Assembly (NCBI RefSeq): GCF_030316885.1
Contig: NZ_JASZYQ010000005.1
Span: 248,001-312,000 of the forward strand
DNA length: 64,000 nt
Reading direction: 5' to 3'
Origin: Variovorax jilinensis
GTDB taxonomy: Bacteria > Pseudomonadota > Gammaproteobacteria > Burkholderiales > Burkholderiaceae_C
The position numbers and the translations under genes were made by a program. Each line of letters begins with the position of its first letter. Within the stretch, counting starts at the first letter, position 1. Positions 17,400-26,211 of this stretch are shown piece after piece. Below the pieces are notes generated by a model. That model was given only the letters and a program-made list of their open reading frames with translations, was not told the origin of the DNA and ran no database searches.

Positions 17400-18725
17400 C
17401 TAGGCAAAGAACTGGTTCTCGGGACGTGGCAGGCCCAGGTTCTCGCGCAGGGTGCGGCCCTCGTACTCGCGGCGGAAGAGGCCGCGCCGCTGCAGCTCGG
17501 GCACGACCTTCTCCACGAAGGCATCGAGCCCGCCGGGCAGCCACGGGAACATGATGTTGAAGCCGTCGCAGCCCTCGGCCTCGAGCCATTCCTGCATCTG
17601 GTCGGCGATGGTGTGCGCGGTGCCGACGAAGGCCAGACCGCCGTAGCCGCCGAGGCGCTGCGCGAGCTGGCGCACCGTGAAGCCCTCCCGCTCGGCCAGC
17701 GCGATCACGCGCTCGCGGCTGCTCTGGCTCGCATTGGTCTGCGGCACCTCGGGCAGCGGCGCATCGGGATCGAACTTCGAGGCGTCATGGCCGAGCGCGA
17801 TGGAGAGCGACGCGATCGCGCTGTCGTAGTGGACGAGGCTGTCGAGCCGGGCCCGTATCGCGCGCGCCTCTTCCACCGTGTCGCCGACCACCACGAAGGC
17901 GGCCGGCAGGATCTTCAGATGGTCGCGCTCGCGGCCGAGTGCGGCCAGGCGGCCCTTGACGTCGGCATAGAAGCGCTGCCCCTCCTGCAAGGTGCCGTGG
18001 GCCGCGAAGATGACCTCTGCCGTCTCGGCGGCGAGCTGGCGCCCGGCCTCCGAGGCGCCGGCCTGCACGATCACCGGCCGCCCCTGCACCGGCCGCGCGA
18101 TGTGCAGCGGGCCGCGCACCGACAGGTAGGTGCCCTTGTGGTCGAGCCTGTGCAGCCGCTGCGGGTCGAAGAAGAGGCCGCTTTCCGGGTCGCGGATGAA
18201 GGCATCGTCGGCCCAGCTGTCCCACAGGCCCGTGACCACGTCGTGGAACTCGCGGGCGCGCGCGTAGCGCTCGTCGTGCGCCATGTGGTCGTCGCGGCCG
18301 AAGTTGAGCGCCGCGTCCGGGTTGGAGGTGGTGACGATGTTCCAGCCGGCCCGGCCGTTGCTCAGGTGGTCGAGCGAGGCAAAGCGGCGCGCGATGTGAA
18401 ACGGTTCGTCGAAGGTGGTGGACGCGGTGGCGACCAGGCCCAGGTGCTCGGTGTGCTGGCTCAGCGCCGAGAGCAGCGTGAAGGGCTCGAAGGAGCTGAC
18501 CGTGTGGCTTCGCTGCAGCGCCTCGATCGGCATGTTGAGCAGCGCCAGGTGATCGGCCATGAAGAAGGCATCGAAGCGGGCGCGTTCCAGCGTCTGGGCG
18601 AAGCGCTTGAGGTGGGCGAAGTTGAAGTTGGCGTCGGCGAAGGCTCCGGGATAGCGCCAGGCGCCCGTGTGGATGCTGACGGGGCGCATGAAGGCGCCCA
18701 GCTTGAGGTGGCATGGGGAGGGCAT
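17400..18725 (-). CDS. NtaA/SnaA/DmoA-type FMNH2-dependent monooxygenase
   Basis: 441 residues of the bacterial luciferase-like superfamily in the nitrilotriacetate/dimethylsulfide monooxygenase branch: LKLGAFMRPV at the start, NIVTTSNPDAALNFG in the flavin-binding barrel, PVIVQAGASEAGRQLA, and the late DGFNIMFPWLPGG. Uses reduced FMN from a separate reductase to oxidise an organosulfur or similar substrate. The start at 18725 follows ACAAGG; an upstream ATG at 18782 adds residues not expected in the family. Its promoter shares the divergent region with the SsuA-like gene. Three paralogues occur in the island. Confidence 0.88.
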   Translation of the reverse strand: MPSPCHLKLGAFMRPVSIHTGAWRYPGAFADANFNFAHLKRFAQTLERARFDAFFMADHLALLNMPIEALQRSHTVSSFEPFTLLSALSQHTEHLGLVATASTTFDEPFHIARRFASLDHLSNGRAGWNIVTTSNPDAALNFGRDDHMAHDERYARAREFHDVVTGLWDSWADDAFIRDPESGLFFDPQRLHRLDHKGTYLSVRGPLHIARPVQGRPVIVQAGASEAGRQLAAETAEVIFAAHGTLQEGQRFYADVKGRLAALGRERDHLKILPAAFVVVGDTVEEARAIRARLDSLVHYDSAIASLSIALGHDASKFDPDAPLPEVPQTNASQSSRERVIALAEREGFTVRQLAQRLGGYGGLAFVGTAHTIADQMQEWLEAEGCDGFNIMFPWLPGGLDAFVEKVVPELQRRGLFRREYEGRTLRENLGLPRPENQFFA

Positions 18726-18831
18726 TGCGCCTTGTAAGCGATGCCCCCCGAGCCGCCAAAGACCGATTTCTTCGAAGCTCATGACGCACTCGTCCGAGCC
18801 GTTCGAGCGGCTCCAGCCCGCTCATTTGGCT

Positions 18832-18883
18832 ATATGCAAGTGAATTTACGGTCGTTCCTCTTTTGTCGATCCGTTTCGACAAT
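18832..18883 (+). promoter_or_regulatory. Putative promoter of the sulfonate-binding/MetY operon
   Basis: ATAT (18832-18835, in TATATGCAAG) lies 23 bp upstream of a weak -35 TTCCTC (18855-18860), with -10 GACAAT (18878-18883) at 17-bp spacing. The same upstream ATAT element recurs before other sulfur genes here. Confidence 0.35.
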
Positions 18884-18920
18884 CGCCTGCGTATTCACCT
18901 TCAGATATCCAGGAACTCCA

Positions 18921-19949
18921 ATGTCCACCTTTCCAACGACCGACTTCGAGATCGACCGACCGGGCCGCCCTCTCTGGAAGTCCTTGCGCGATCTCGTGCT
19001 GGTCACCGTGGTCGTCAGTGCCATTGCGCTGATCGTCGGCTTCCTCACGGCCACCTCGGCGCATGCGCAAGCCACCAAGGGCGAACTGCGCATCGGCTAT
19101 CAGAAGTCCGCCAGCCTCTTCGTGCTGCAGAAGGCGCAGGGCACGCTCGAGAAGAAGCTCGCGCCGCTGGGCTTCGGCGTGAAGTGGGTCGAGTTCCCGG
19201 CCGGCCCGCAGCTGCTCGAGGGCCTGAACGTCGGCGCGGTTGACGTCGGCTACGTGGGCGAAGCGCCACCCATCTTCGCGCAGGCCGCCGGCGCCCGCTT
19301 CGTCTACATCGGCCACGACCCGGCAGCGCCGCGTGCCGAGGCGATCCTCGTGACGAAGGATTCCCCGATCAAGTCGGTCGCCGACCTCAAGGGCAAGAAG
19401 GTTGCGCTCAACAAGGGCAGCAACGTGCACTACCTTCTCGTGAAGCAGCTCGAGAAGAACGGCCTCAAGCTGAGCGACATCCAGCCGGTGTACCTTGCGC
19501 CGGCCGATGGTCGCGCAGCCTTCGAGAGCAAGAACGTCGATGCCTGGGTGATCTGGGATCCGTTCCAGGCTGCCGCCGAGAAGGCAACCGGTGCCCGCGT
19601 GCTGGCCGACGGCACTCCCGATGTCGTGAACAACTACCAGTACTACCTGGCCGAGCGCAACTTCATCGCCAAGAACCCGAAGGTGATCGATGCGCTGTTC
19701 GAGGACTCGGTGACCCAGGGCATCTGGCTCAAGAAGAACCTGCGGCAGGCGGCTGAGATCATCGCGCCGCTGCAAGGCCTGCCGGTGGACGTGGTCGAGC
19801 TCGCGCTGCGACGCTATGAGTTCAACGTGAAGCCGATCACACCGGCAGTCGCCGCCGACCAGCAGAAGATCGCCGACACCTTCTTCGACCTGAAGCTGAT
19901 CCCGAAGGCGATCAGGGTCGACGAAGCGATCGTGTTGCCCAAGCCCTGA
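18921..19949 (+). CDS. Aliphatic-sulfonate-type substrate-binding protein with a long anchor-like leader
   Basis: 342 residues. The N-terminus (MSTFPTTDFEIDRPGRPLW) is a polar 24-residue stretch followed by a hydrophobic helix ending AHAQA, longer than a normal signal peptide. The mature part is SsuA/TauA-like: GYQKSASLFVLQKAQGTLE, PPIFAQAAGARFVYIG and VDAWVIWDPF. It binds a sulfonate in the periplasm, but no permease or ATPase gene is adjacent, so it must share a transporter. The start at 18921 follows AGGAA. Its leader aligns without gaps to the stand-alone protein at 33656. Confidence 0.88.
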   Translation: MSTFPTTDFEIDRPGRPLWKSLRDLVLVTVVVSAIALIVGFLTATSAHAQATKGELRIGYQKSASLFVLQKAQGTLEKKLAPLGFGVKWVEFPAGPQLLEGLNVGAVDVGYVGEAPPIFAQAAGARFVYIGHDPAAPRAEAILVTKDSPIKSVADLKGKKVALNKGSNVHYLLVKQLEKNGLKLSDIQPVYLAPADGRAAFESKNVDAWVIWDPFQAAAEKATGARVLADGTPDVVNNYQYYLAERNFIAKNPKVIDALFEDSVTQGIWLKKNLRQAAEIIAPLQGLPVDVVELALRRYEFNVKPITPAVAADQQKIADTFFDLKLIPKAIRVDEAIVLPKP

Positions 19950-19971
19950 TCCCGAGGCAGCGAGGATTCCC

Positions 19972-20175
19972 ATGACATCCGATACCGCGCCGACGACCAT
20001 CGAGCACGCCCGCCGCGTGATCGCGCAGACCCTTCTGGCCTGGCAGATCGCGCCGGCCTCGGCGCATGAAGTGGCGCGCCGTGCGCCGCACGGCCACGTG
20101 CCCATCCGCATGCTGCGGCGCCTCCGGGCGGCCGCGGTGGCCTACAGCCGACCCGTGCTCGCGCATTCCTGGTGA
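19972..20175 (+). CDS. Small basic protein between two binding-protein genes
   Basis: 67 residues (MTSDTAPTTIEHARRVI...), predicted helical and Arg/Ala-rich, no signal peptide. It has an SD-like GAGGA seven bases before the ATG and its TGA overlaps a GTG start of the next gene (GTGA at 20172-20175). This spacing argues for real translation. I do not recognise a family. It may only serve to couple translation. Confidence 0.5.
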   Translation: MTSDTAPTTIEHARRVIAQTLLAWQIAPASAHEVARRAPHGHVPIRMLRRLRAAAVAYSRPVLAHSW

Positions 20176-20183
20176 CAACGAAG

Positions 20184-21152
20184 ATGAAGACACTCTCCCG
20201 GCGCGTTGCGCTCCTTTCGGTCGGTGCGGGTCTGGTCACGGCTGCTGCGGGCGCCCGCGCGCAGGCCGGCCAGACGGTGCGCATCGGTTTCCAGAAATCG
20301 TCCACGCTGATCGCTGTGCTGAAGGCGCAGGGCACGCTGGAGCGCGATCTGGCGCCGCTGGGCGTCAAGGTCAGCTGGCACGAATTCACCAGCGGGCTGC
20401 CGCTGCTCGAGGCGCTCAACCTCGACAACCTCGACTTCAGCGCCGATGTGGCCGATACCGTCCCGGTGTTCGCGCAGGCCGCCGGCGCGCAGCTCACCTT
20501 CGTGGCCAAGGAGGCGCCTTCGCCGACCGCCCAGGCGATCGTGGTGCGCGCCGATTCGCCGCTGCGCGCGCTGGGCGACCTCAAGGGCCGGAAGATCGGC
20601 GTCGCCAAGGGCTCGGGCGGTCACTACCTGCTGCTGGCCGCGCTCGACAAGGCCGGCGTCCCGCTCAAGGAGGTCGAAGTGGCGTACCTGACGCCGGCCG
20701 ACGGCCGTGCCGCCTTCGAGAAGGGCGCCATCGATGCCTGGGTGACATGGGACCCGTTCTTCGCGGCGGCTCAGCGCCAGGCCGGCGTGCGCGTGCTCGC
20801 CGACGGCACGGGCATCGCTTCCTATCAGCGCTACTACCTCGCATCCACCAAGTTCGCGCAGGCCCGCCCCGACGTGCTGCGCGTGATCTACGCCGCCCTC
20901 GACAAGGCCGGAAAGTGGGTCAAGCGCAACCCCCGCGAAGCGGCCGAGCTGCTGGCACCCGTGTGGGGCCTCGACGTTGCCACGGTGGAGCAGGCCAACG
21001 CCCGTCGCAGCTACGAGGTGCGGCCGGTGGTGGCGAGCGGCCTCAGCGAGCAGCAGCGCATCGCCGATGCCTTCTTCGCCGAGAAGCTGCTGCCGCGGCG
21101 GGTCGATACCCAGCAGGTGGTGCTGTTCCAGCCGGGCGCCGCTGCGCCCTGA
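20184..21152 (+). CDS. SsuA-like sulfonate-binding protein
   Basis: 322 residues from the ATG at 20184; a GTG at 20172 overlapping the preceding stop is an alternative start. Signal peptide LSRRVALLSVGAGLVTAAAG ends ARAQ. Mature domain: GFQKSSTLIAVLKAQGTLER, VPVFAQAAGAQ, GRKIGVAKGSGGHYLL and IDAWVTWDPFFA, all SsuA family. It is closely related to the protein encoded at 18921 and again lacks its own permease and ATPase. Confidence 0.9.
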   Translation: MKTLSRRVALLSVGAGLVTAAAGARAQAGQTVRIGFQKSSTLIAVLKAQGTLERDLAPLGVKVSWHEFTSGLPLLEALNLDNLDFSADVADTVPVFAQAAGAQLTFVAKEAPSPTAQAIVVRADSPLRALGDLKGRKIGVAKGSGGHYLLLAALDKAGVPLKEVEVAYLTPADGRAAFEKGAIDAWVTWDPFFAAAQRQAGVRVLADGTGIASYQRYYLASTKFAQARPDVLRVIYAALDKAGKWVKRNPREAAELLAPVWGLDVATVEQANARRSYEVRPVVASGLSEQQRIADAFFAEKLLPRRVDTQQVVLFQPGAAAP

Positions 21153-21173
21153 CCCCTCCAACGAAGAGCAACG

Positions 21174-22466
21174 ATGTCCAACGACGCAAGCAACTGGAAA
21201 TTCGAGACCCTCTCGGTGCACGCGGGCTATTCGCCCGAGCCCACCACGCGCGCCGTGGCGCCGCCGATCTACCAGACCGTGGCCTACGCCTTCGACAGCG
21301 CGCAGCATGGCGCCGACCTGTTCGACCTCAAGGTGCCGGGCAACATCTACACCCGCATCAACAACCCGACGCAGGACGTGCTCGAGCAGCGCGTGGCGGC
21401 GCTCGAGGGCGGCATCGCGGCGCTGGCGCTGGCCTCGGGCCAGGCGGCCGTGACCTATGCGATCCAGACCATCGCCGAAGCCGGCGACAACATCGTCAGT
21501 AGCACGGCGCTCTACGGCGGCACCTACAACCTGTTCGCCCATACGCTGCCGCAGTTCGGCATCACGACGCGCTTCGCCGACCACCGCGATCCGAAGAGCT
21601 TCGAGCCACTGATCGACGCCGGGACGAAGGCCGTGTTCGTGGAATCGCTCGGCAATCCGGCCGGCAACATCACGGACATCGCAGCCATCGCGGAGGTCGC
21701 CCACCGCCATGGCGTGCCGCTGATCGTCGACAACACGGTGCCCTCGCCCTACCTGAGCCGGCCGATCGCGCATGGCGCGGACATCGTCGTGCATTCGCTC
21801 ACCAAGTACCTCGGCGGCCACGGCACCAGCATCGGCGGCGCGATCGTCGATTCGGGCAAGTTCCCCTGGACGCAGCACAAGGAGCGCTTCCGGCGCCTCA
21901 ACGAACCCGACGTGAGCTACCACGGCGTGGTCTATACCGAGGCGCTCGGACCGGCTGCCTACATCGGCCGCGCACGCGTCGTGCCGCTGCGCAACACAGG
22001 CGCGGCGATATCTCCCTTCAATGCCTTCCTGATCCTGCAGGGCATCGAGACGCTGGCACTGCGCATGGACCGCATCAGCAGCAACGCGCTCGCCGTGGCG
22101 CGTTTCCTCCAGCGAAGCGAAGCCGTGAAGTGGGTCAACTACGCAGCGCTCGAGGATCACCCGGACCATGCGCTCGCGCAGAAGTACCTCGGTGGCAGGG
22201 CCAGCGGCGTGCTGACCTTCGGCATCGGCAGCGGCCGCGAGGGTGGCGCGAGATTCCTCGACCGCCTGAAGCTGTTCACCCGCCTGGTCAACATCGGCGA
22301 CGTGCGCTCGCTCGCCACCCATCCGGCATCGACCACGCACCGGCAACTCGGCCCTGACGAACTGGCGCGTGCCGGCGTGACCGAGGACACCGTGCGCCTG
22401 TCGGTCGGCATCGAGCACATCGACGACCTGCTGGCCGATCTCGAGCAGGCGCTGGCCGCGGGCTGA
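21174..22466 (+). CDS. metY: O-acetylhomoserine aminocarboxypropyltransferase
   Basis: 430 residues of the Cys/Met metabolism PLP family. PLP lysine K211 in [13 protein letters not shown]; family opening [15 protein letters not shown] and the long loop with [11 protein letters not shown] characteristic of MetY-type enzymes. It joins O-acetylhomoserine with sulfide or methanethiol to make homocysteine or methionine. It lies between sulfonate-binding proteins and a DmoA-like monooxygenase, 21 bp after the former, so it probably captures sulfide or methanethiol released by the island's oxygenases. Confidence 0.92.
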   Translation: MSNDASNWKFETLSVHAGYSPEPTTRAVAPPIYQTVAYAFDSAQHGADLFDLKVPGNIYTRINNPTQDVLEQRVAALEGGIAALALASGQAAVTYAIQTIAEAGDNIVSSTALYGGTYNLFAHTLPQFGITTRFADHRDPKSFEPLIDAGTKAVFVESLGNPAGNITDIAAIAEVAHRHGVPLIVDNTVPSPYLSRPIAHGADIVVHSLTKYLGGHGTSIGGAIVDSGKFPWTQHKERFRRLNEPDVSYHGVVYTEALGPAAYIGRARVVPLRNTGAAISPFNAFLILQGIETLALRMDRISSNALAVARFLQRSEAVKWVNYAALEDHPDHALAQKYLGGRASGVLTFGIGSGREGGARFLDRLKLFTRLVNIGDVRSLATHPASTTHRQLGPDELARAGVTEDTVRLSVGIEHIDDLLADLEQALAAG

Positions 22467-22530
22467 GCGCCCGGTCGTCGCGCGCTCGTCCTCTTTACCT
22501 GAAGGGCCGCACGCGGCGGTCCCCGACTCC

Positions 22531-23874
22531 ATGACTTCTTCTCGCAAGCAAATGCACCTGGGCGCCTTCTTCTTCGGCGTCGGCCACCACCTCGCGGCCT
22601 GGCGCCACCCGGACGTCGATCCGGGCGCGGCCAGCCGTATCGAGTCGCTGCAGCAATGGATCCGCATCGCCGAAGAGGCGAAGTTCGACGCCATCTTCTT
22701 CGCCGACAACGTCGGCCTGCCCGGGCCGCCCGACGAAGTGGTGACGAAGAACGCGCTCTGGTATCCGCTCGATCCGCTGATCACGCTGGCCGCGCTGTCG
22801 CAGGCCACCACGCACATCGGCCTCGTGGCGACGGTCTCGTCGACCTACCTGCCGCCCTATCACCTGGCGCGCAAGTACGCGTCGCTCGACCAGGTGAGCC
22901 ACGGCCGCAGCGGCTGGAACCTCGTCACCTCGGGCAGCGACTTCGAGGCCCGCAGCTTCGGGCTCGACCAGCAGCTCGCGCATGCACACCGCTATGCCAG
23001 GGCCCATGAGTACGTGAAGATCGTGAAGGGCCTGTGGGACAGCTGGCAAGACGATGCCTTCATCCACGACAAGGCCGCCAACCGCTTCTTCGATCCTGCG
23101 AAGCTGCATCGCGTCGCGCACGAGGGGGAGCACTACAAGCTCCACGGTGCGCTGCAGACGCCGCGTGCGCCGCAGGGCTACCCGGTGCTGGTGCAGGCCG
23201 GCTCGTCGGGTGACGGCCAGGACCTGGCGGCGGCCACGGCCGAGGTGGTGTTCACGGCCCAGCAAAGCGCCGAGGAGGCGAGGGCGTTCTACAGCGGACT
23301 CAAGGGAAGGCTCGCGGCCCATGGACGCACGCCCGATCAGCTCAAGATCCTGCCCGGCATATCGCCCTTCGTCGGCCGGAGCCAGCAGGAAGCGCAGGAG
23401 AAGTTCGAGCAGCTGCAGGGACTGATCGATCCGGTGCTGGGCATCGGCCTGCTGTCGACTTTCCTCGGCAATGTCGACCTGACGCGCTACGACGTCGATG
23501 GTCCCTTCCCGCAGGACCTGCCCGTGACCGAGGGCTGGAAGAGCCGGCAGGAACTGTTCGCGGGCATGGCCCGGCGCGACGGCCTGACGATCCGCCAGCT
23601 CTACGAGAAGGTGGCGGGCGCGCGCGGCCACTGGACCCTGGTCGGCACGGCCGAGTCGATCGCCGACCAGCTCGAGCACTGGTTCACCACGGGAGGGGCC
23701 GACGGCTTCAACGTGCTCGCGCCGACGCTGCCGCACGGCCTGACCGATTTCGCGCAGCTGGTGATTCCCGAGCTGCAGCGGCGTGGCCTGTTTCGCACCG
23801 AGTACCAGGGCCGCACGCTGCGCGAGCACCTGGGTCTCGTGCGGCCGGCCCATCCGGTGCATCCGGCGGCCTAG
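22531..23874 (+). CDS. NtaA/SnaA/DmoA-type FMNH2-dependent monooxygenase
   Basis: 447 residues, luciferase-like barrel. KQMHLGAFFFGVGHHLAAWR at the start is the classic opening of this branch; SGRSGWNLVTSG-like flavin-binding motif (SHGRSGWNLVTSG) and PVLVQAGSSGDGQ follow. Candidate activities include dimethylsulfide monooxygenase (DmoA) and dibenzothiophene sulfone monooxygenase-type C-S cleavage. It is 64 bp after metY in the same direction. If it is DmoA, its methanethiol product would be the substrate of MetY; that is inference. Confidence 0.88.
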   Translation: MTSSRKQMHLGAFFFGVGHHLAAWRHPDVDPGAASRIESLQQWIRIAEEAKFDAIFFADNVGLPGPPDEVVTKNALWYPLDPLITLAALSQATTHIGLVATVSSTYLPPYHLARKYASLDQVSHGRSGWNLVTSGSDFEARSFGLDQQLAHAHRYARAHEYVKIVKGLWDSWQDDAFIHDKAANRFFDPAKLHRVAHEGEHYKLHGALQTPRAPQGYPVLVQAGSSGDGQDLAAATAEVVFTAQQSAEEARAFYSGLKGRLAAHGRTPDQLKILPGISPFVGRSQQEAQEKFEQLQGLIDPVLGIGLLSTFLGNVDLTRYDVDGPFPQDLPVTEGWKSRQELFAGMARRDGLTIRQLYEKVAGARGHWTLVGTAESIADQLEHWFTTGGADGFNVLAPTLPHGLTDFAQLVIPELQRRGLFRTEYQGRTLREHLGLVRPAHPVHPAA

Positions 23875-23905
23875 CGGGGTCGGCCAGCGCTCCTTTTTCG
23901 CATGT

Positions 23906-23953
23906 GCATATCGGAATTGCGTCGTTGGTCGTCGTTGTTCCGATTCGTAGAGT
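23906..23953 (+). promoter_or_regulatory. Putative promoter of the thiosulfate sulfurtransferase/YeeE operon
   Basis: GCATAT (23906-23911), then -35 TTGGTC (23925-23930) and -10 TAGAGT (23948-23953) at 17-bp spacing. ATAT is 17 bp upstream of the -35, as in the promoter at 48521. Confidence 0.45.
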
Positions 23954-23989
23954 TCCGTTGCATTTCATTTCCCAACCCTGGAGCCAACC

Positions 23990-24934
23990 ATGTCGATCCT
24001 GCACAAATGGCGGTCTGCCGCCTTCGCCAGCCTCGCCTTCCTCGCCCTTGCACCCTCCGCATTCGCACAGGCCGCAGGCGACGGCAGCGGCCCGCTGGTT
24101 TCCACCGAGTGGCTGGACAAGAACCTCAAGAACCCCAATCTCCGCGTGATCGAGGTCAGCGTGAATCCCGGCCTGTACGAGCGCGGCCACGTGCCCGGTG
24201 CGGTCAACTTCTCGTGGCACAACGATCTCAACGATCGCGTGCGGCGCGACATCGTGAGCCAGGCGAACTTCGAGAAGCTGCTGTCCGCCGCGGGCGTTTC
24301 CAACGACAGCACCGTGGTGCTCTACGGCGACAACAACAACTGGTTCGCGGCCTGGGGCGCCTGGGTGTTCGAGCAGTACGGCGTGCGCAACGTCAAGCTA
24401 CTCGACGGCGGGCGCAAGAAATGGGAGGCCGAGGGCCGCGTGCTGGAGACCCGCACGCCCGACGTCGTCGCCACCAACTTCAAGGTCACGCAACCCAATC
24501 CGCAACTGCGGGCGCGCCTGGTCGACGTACTGGCCGTGGCCGAAGGCCGCAGCGACGCCAAGCTGGTCGACATCCGCTCGGCCGACGAGTTCACGGGCAA
24601 GATCTTCGCGCCGCCGGGCGCGGCCGAACTCGCGGTGCGTGCCGGCCACATCCCGACCGCCGCCAACGTGGCCTGGGGCCGCGCGGTGAACGAGGACGGC
24701 ACCTTCAAGTCGCCCGCCGAACTCAAGGCGCTCTATGCAGGCGTGGGCATCGACGGCAGCAAGCCCGTGATCACCTATTGCCGCATCGGCGAGCGCTCCA
24801 GCCACACCTGGTTCGCGCTGACCAAGATCCTCGGCTACAACGTGCGCAACTACGACGGCTCCTGGACCGAGTACGGCAACGCGGTCGGCGTGCCGGTCAA
24901 CAACCCGAGCGGCACGATCTGGGCCTCGAAGTAA
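23990..24934 (+). CDS. Secreted thiosulfate/3-mercaptopyruvate sulfurtransferase
   Basis: 314 residues with a signal peptide (HKWRSAAFASLAFLALAPSA, cleavage after AFAQ). Two rhodanese domains; the second carries catalytic Cys264 in ITYCRIGERSSHTW, whose CRIGERS loop suits thiosulfate sulfurtransferases. It moves sulfane sulfur from thiosulfate to an acceptor in the periplasm. SD TGGAG precedes the ATG. The next gene, starting inside its 3' end, is a YeeE/YedE sulfur importer, so the two probably form a periplasmic thiosulfate-handling pair. Confidence 0.92.
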   Translation: MSILHKWRSAAFASLAFLALAPSAFAQAAGDGSGPLVSTEWLDKNLKNPNLRVIEVSVNPGLYERGHVPGAVNFSWHNDLNDRVRRDIVSQANFEKLLSAAGVSNDSTVVLYGDNNNWFAAWGAWVFEQYGVRNVKLLDGGRKKWEAEGRVLETRTPDVVATNFKVTQPNPQLRARLVDVLAVAEGRSDAKLVDIRSADEFTGKIFAPPGAAELAVRAGHIPTAANVAWGRAVNEDGTFKSPAELKALYAGVGIDGSKPVITYCRIGERSSHTWFALTKILGYNVRNYDGSWTEYGNAVGVPVNNPSGTIWASK

Positions 24935-26139
24935 CAACCGCGCCGCGCGCGCCGGTCGAAGGCTGGCGCGGCCTCACCGCGTCGCTCGCGATCACCGTGG
25001 CGGTCTGCATCGCGGTGCAGCGCCTCGGCGATGTTTCCGGCGGCCGCGCGCTGGCCTTTGCGCTCGGGCTCGGCGCGGTGCTCGGCGTGGTGCTGCAGCG
25101 TTCGCGCTTCTGCTTCTACTGCCACGCGCGCGACTACTTCGAGCGCAACGACGCTCGCGGCCTGCTGGCCATCGTCGCCGCGCTGGCGGTAGGGACCGTG
25201 GGCATGCACGTGGTGATGACGGGCTGGCTGCCGGTGCCGCTGCCCGGGCGACTGCCGCCCGATGCGCACATCGGCCCCGTGAGCTGGGCACTGGTGCTGG
25301 CGGGGCTGGCCTTCGGCCTCGGCATGGTGATCTCCGGCTCGTGCATCAGCGCGCACTGGTATCGGCTCGGCGAGGGATCGCCCACGGCGCCCTTCGCGCT
25401 GGTCGGCGCCGCGGCCGGCTTCCTGCTGGGCTTCAACACATGGAATGCGCTCTACAGCGCCACCATCGCGACCGCGCCCGTGGTGTGGCTGCCGCAGCAC
25501 CTGGGCTATGCGGGCTCGGCGGCGTTGCAGATGGCGGTGCTTGGCCTGCTCGCCGCCTGGCTGTGGCGACGGCTGCCTGCGCACGATGCGGCCGATGCGG
25601 GGGCACCGCCGCCGCGCGCCTCCAGCTTCATCGGCGCGCTCTCGAGCCTGCGCGTGGGGCGCTGGCCCTATGCCTGGGGTGGCGTTGCGGTGGGGGCGAT
25701 CGCGGTGCTGGTCGTGCTGCGGCTGAAGCCGCTGGGCGTCACCTCCGCAATGGGCAGTGCCGCACGCGCCTGGGGCGATGCGCGCGACTGGCTGCCGGTG
25801 CGGCTGGAGGGCCTGGACAGTTTCGGCGGCTGCGCGACCGCCGTGGCCGAGCAGCTGTGGCAACTGCCGAATGCGTGGCTGGTCGCGGGCATCGTGGCCG
25901 GGGCCTGGGCTGCGGCGCTGGCTAGCGCGCAGTTCCGGCCGCAGCGGCCCACCTGGCGGCAGGTCGGGCGCGGCCTGGGCGGCGGCGTGCTGCTCGGCTG
26001 GGGCGCGATGACCGGCCTTGGCTGCACGGTCGGCAACCTGCTTTCGGGAACCATGGCCGGCGCCCTGTCGGGCTGGGTCTTCGGCGCCGCGGTGCTGCTG
26101 GCGGTGTGGGGCGGCCTGCGGCTGCGCTGGGGCGCCTGA
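24919..26139 (+). CDS. YeeE/YedE (TsuA-like) sulfur-compound membrane importer
   Basis: About 400 residues with eight or more membrane helices. Conserved cysteine motifs: RSRFCFYCHARD, GSCISAHWYR and GLGCTVGNLLSG, as in TsuA thiosulfate transporters. The start is uncertain: no ATG is available and homology begins near 24940; a CTG at 24919 inside the upstream gene's end is a candidate, and a GTG at 24997 would cut the first helix. Translation is probably coupled to the sulfurtransferase gene. It likely imports thiosulfate or a related ion. Confidence 0.85.
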   Translation: MGLEVTTAPRAPVEGWRGLTASLAITVAVCIAVQRLGDVSGGRALAFALGLGAVLGVVLQRSRFCFYCHARDYFERNDARGLLAIVAALAVGTVGMHVVMTGWLPVPLPGRLPPDAHIGPVSWALVLAGLAFGLGMVISGSCISAHWYRLGEGSPTAPFALVGAAAGFLLGFNTWNALYSATIATAPVVWLPQHLGYAGSAALQMAVLGLLAAWLWRRLPAHDAADAGAPPPRASSFIGALSSLRVGRWPYAWGGVAVGAIAVLVVLRLKPLGVTSAMGSAARAWGDARDWLPVRLEGLDSFGGCATAVAEQLWQLPNAWLVAGIVAGAWAAALASAQFRPQRPTWRQVGRGLGGGVLLGWGAMTGLGCTVGNLLSGTMAGALSGWVFGAAVLLAVWGGLRLRWGA

Positions 26140-26211
26140 GGCACCTGCGGAGACCGAGGGGGTGCGCGGCGGGCCATGCCGGACCGCCCTGAGAGGCGGC
26201 CGCGTTGCGCG

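Noticed and set aside
18726-18782. Upstream ATG of the monooxygenase at 17400
   Set aside because: Adds residues not expected in the family; the internal ATG at 18725 has the ribosome site.
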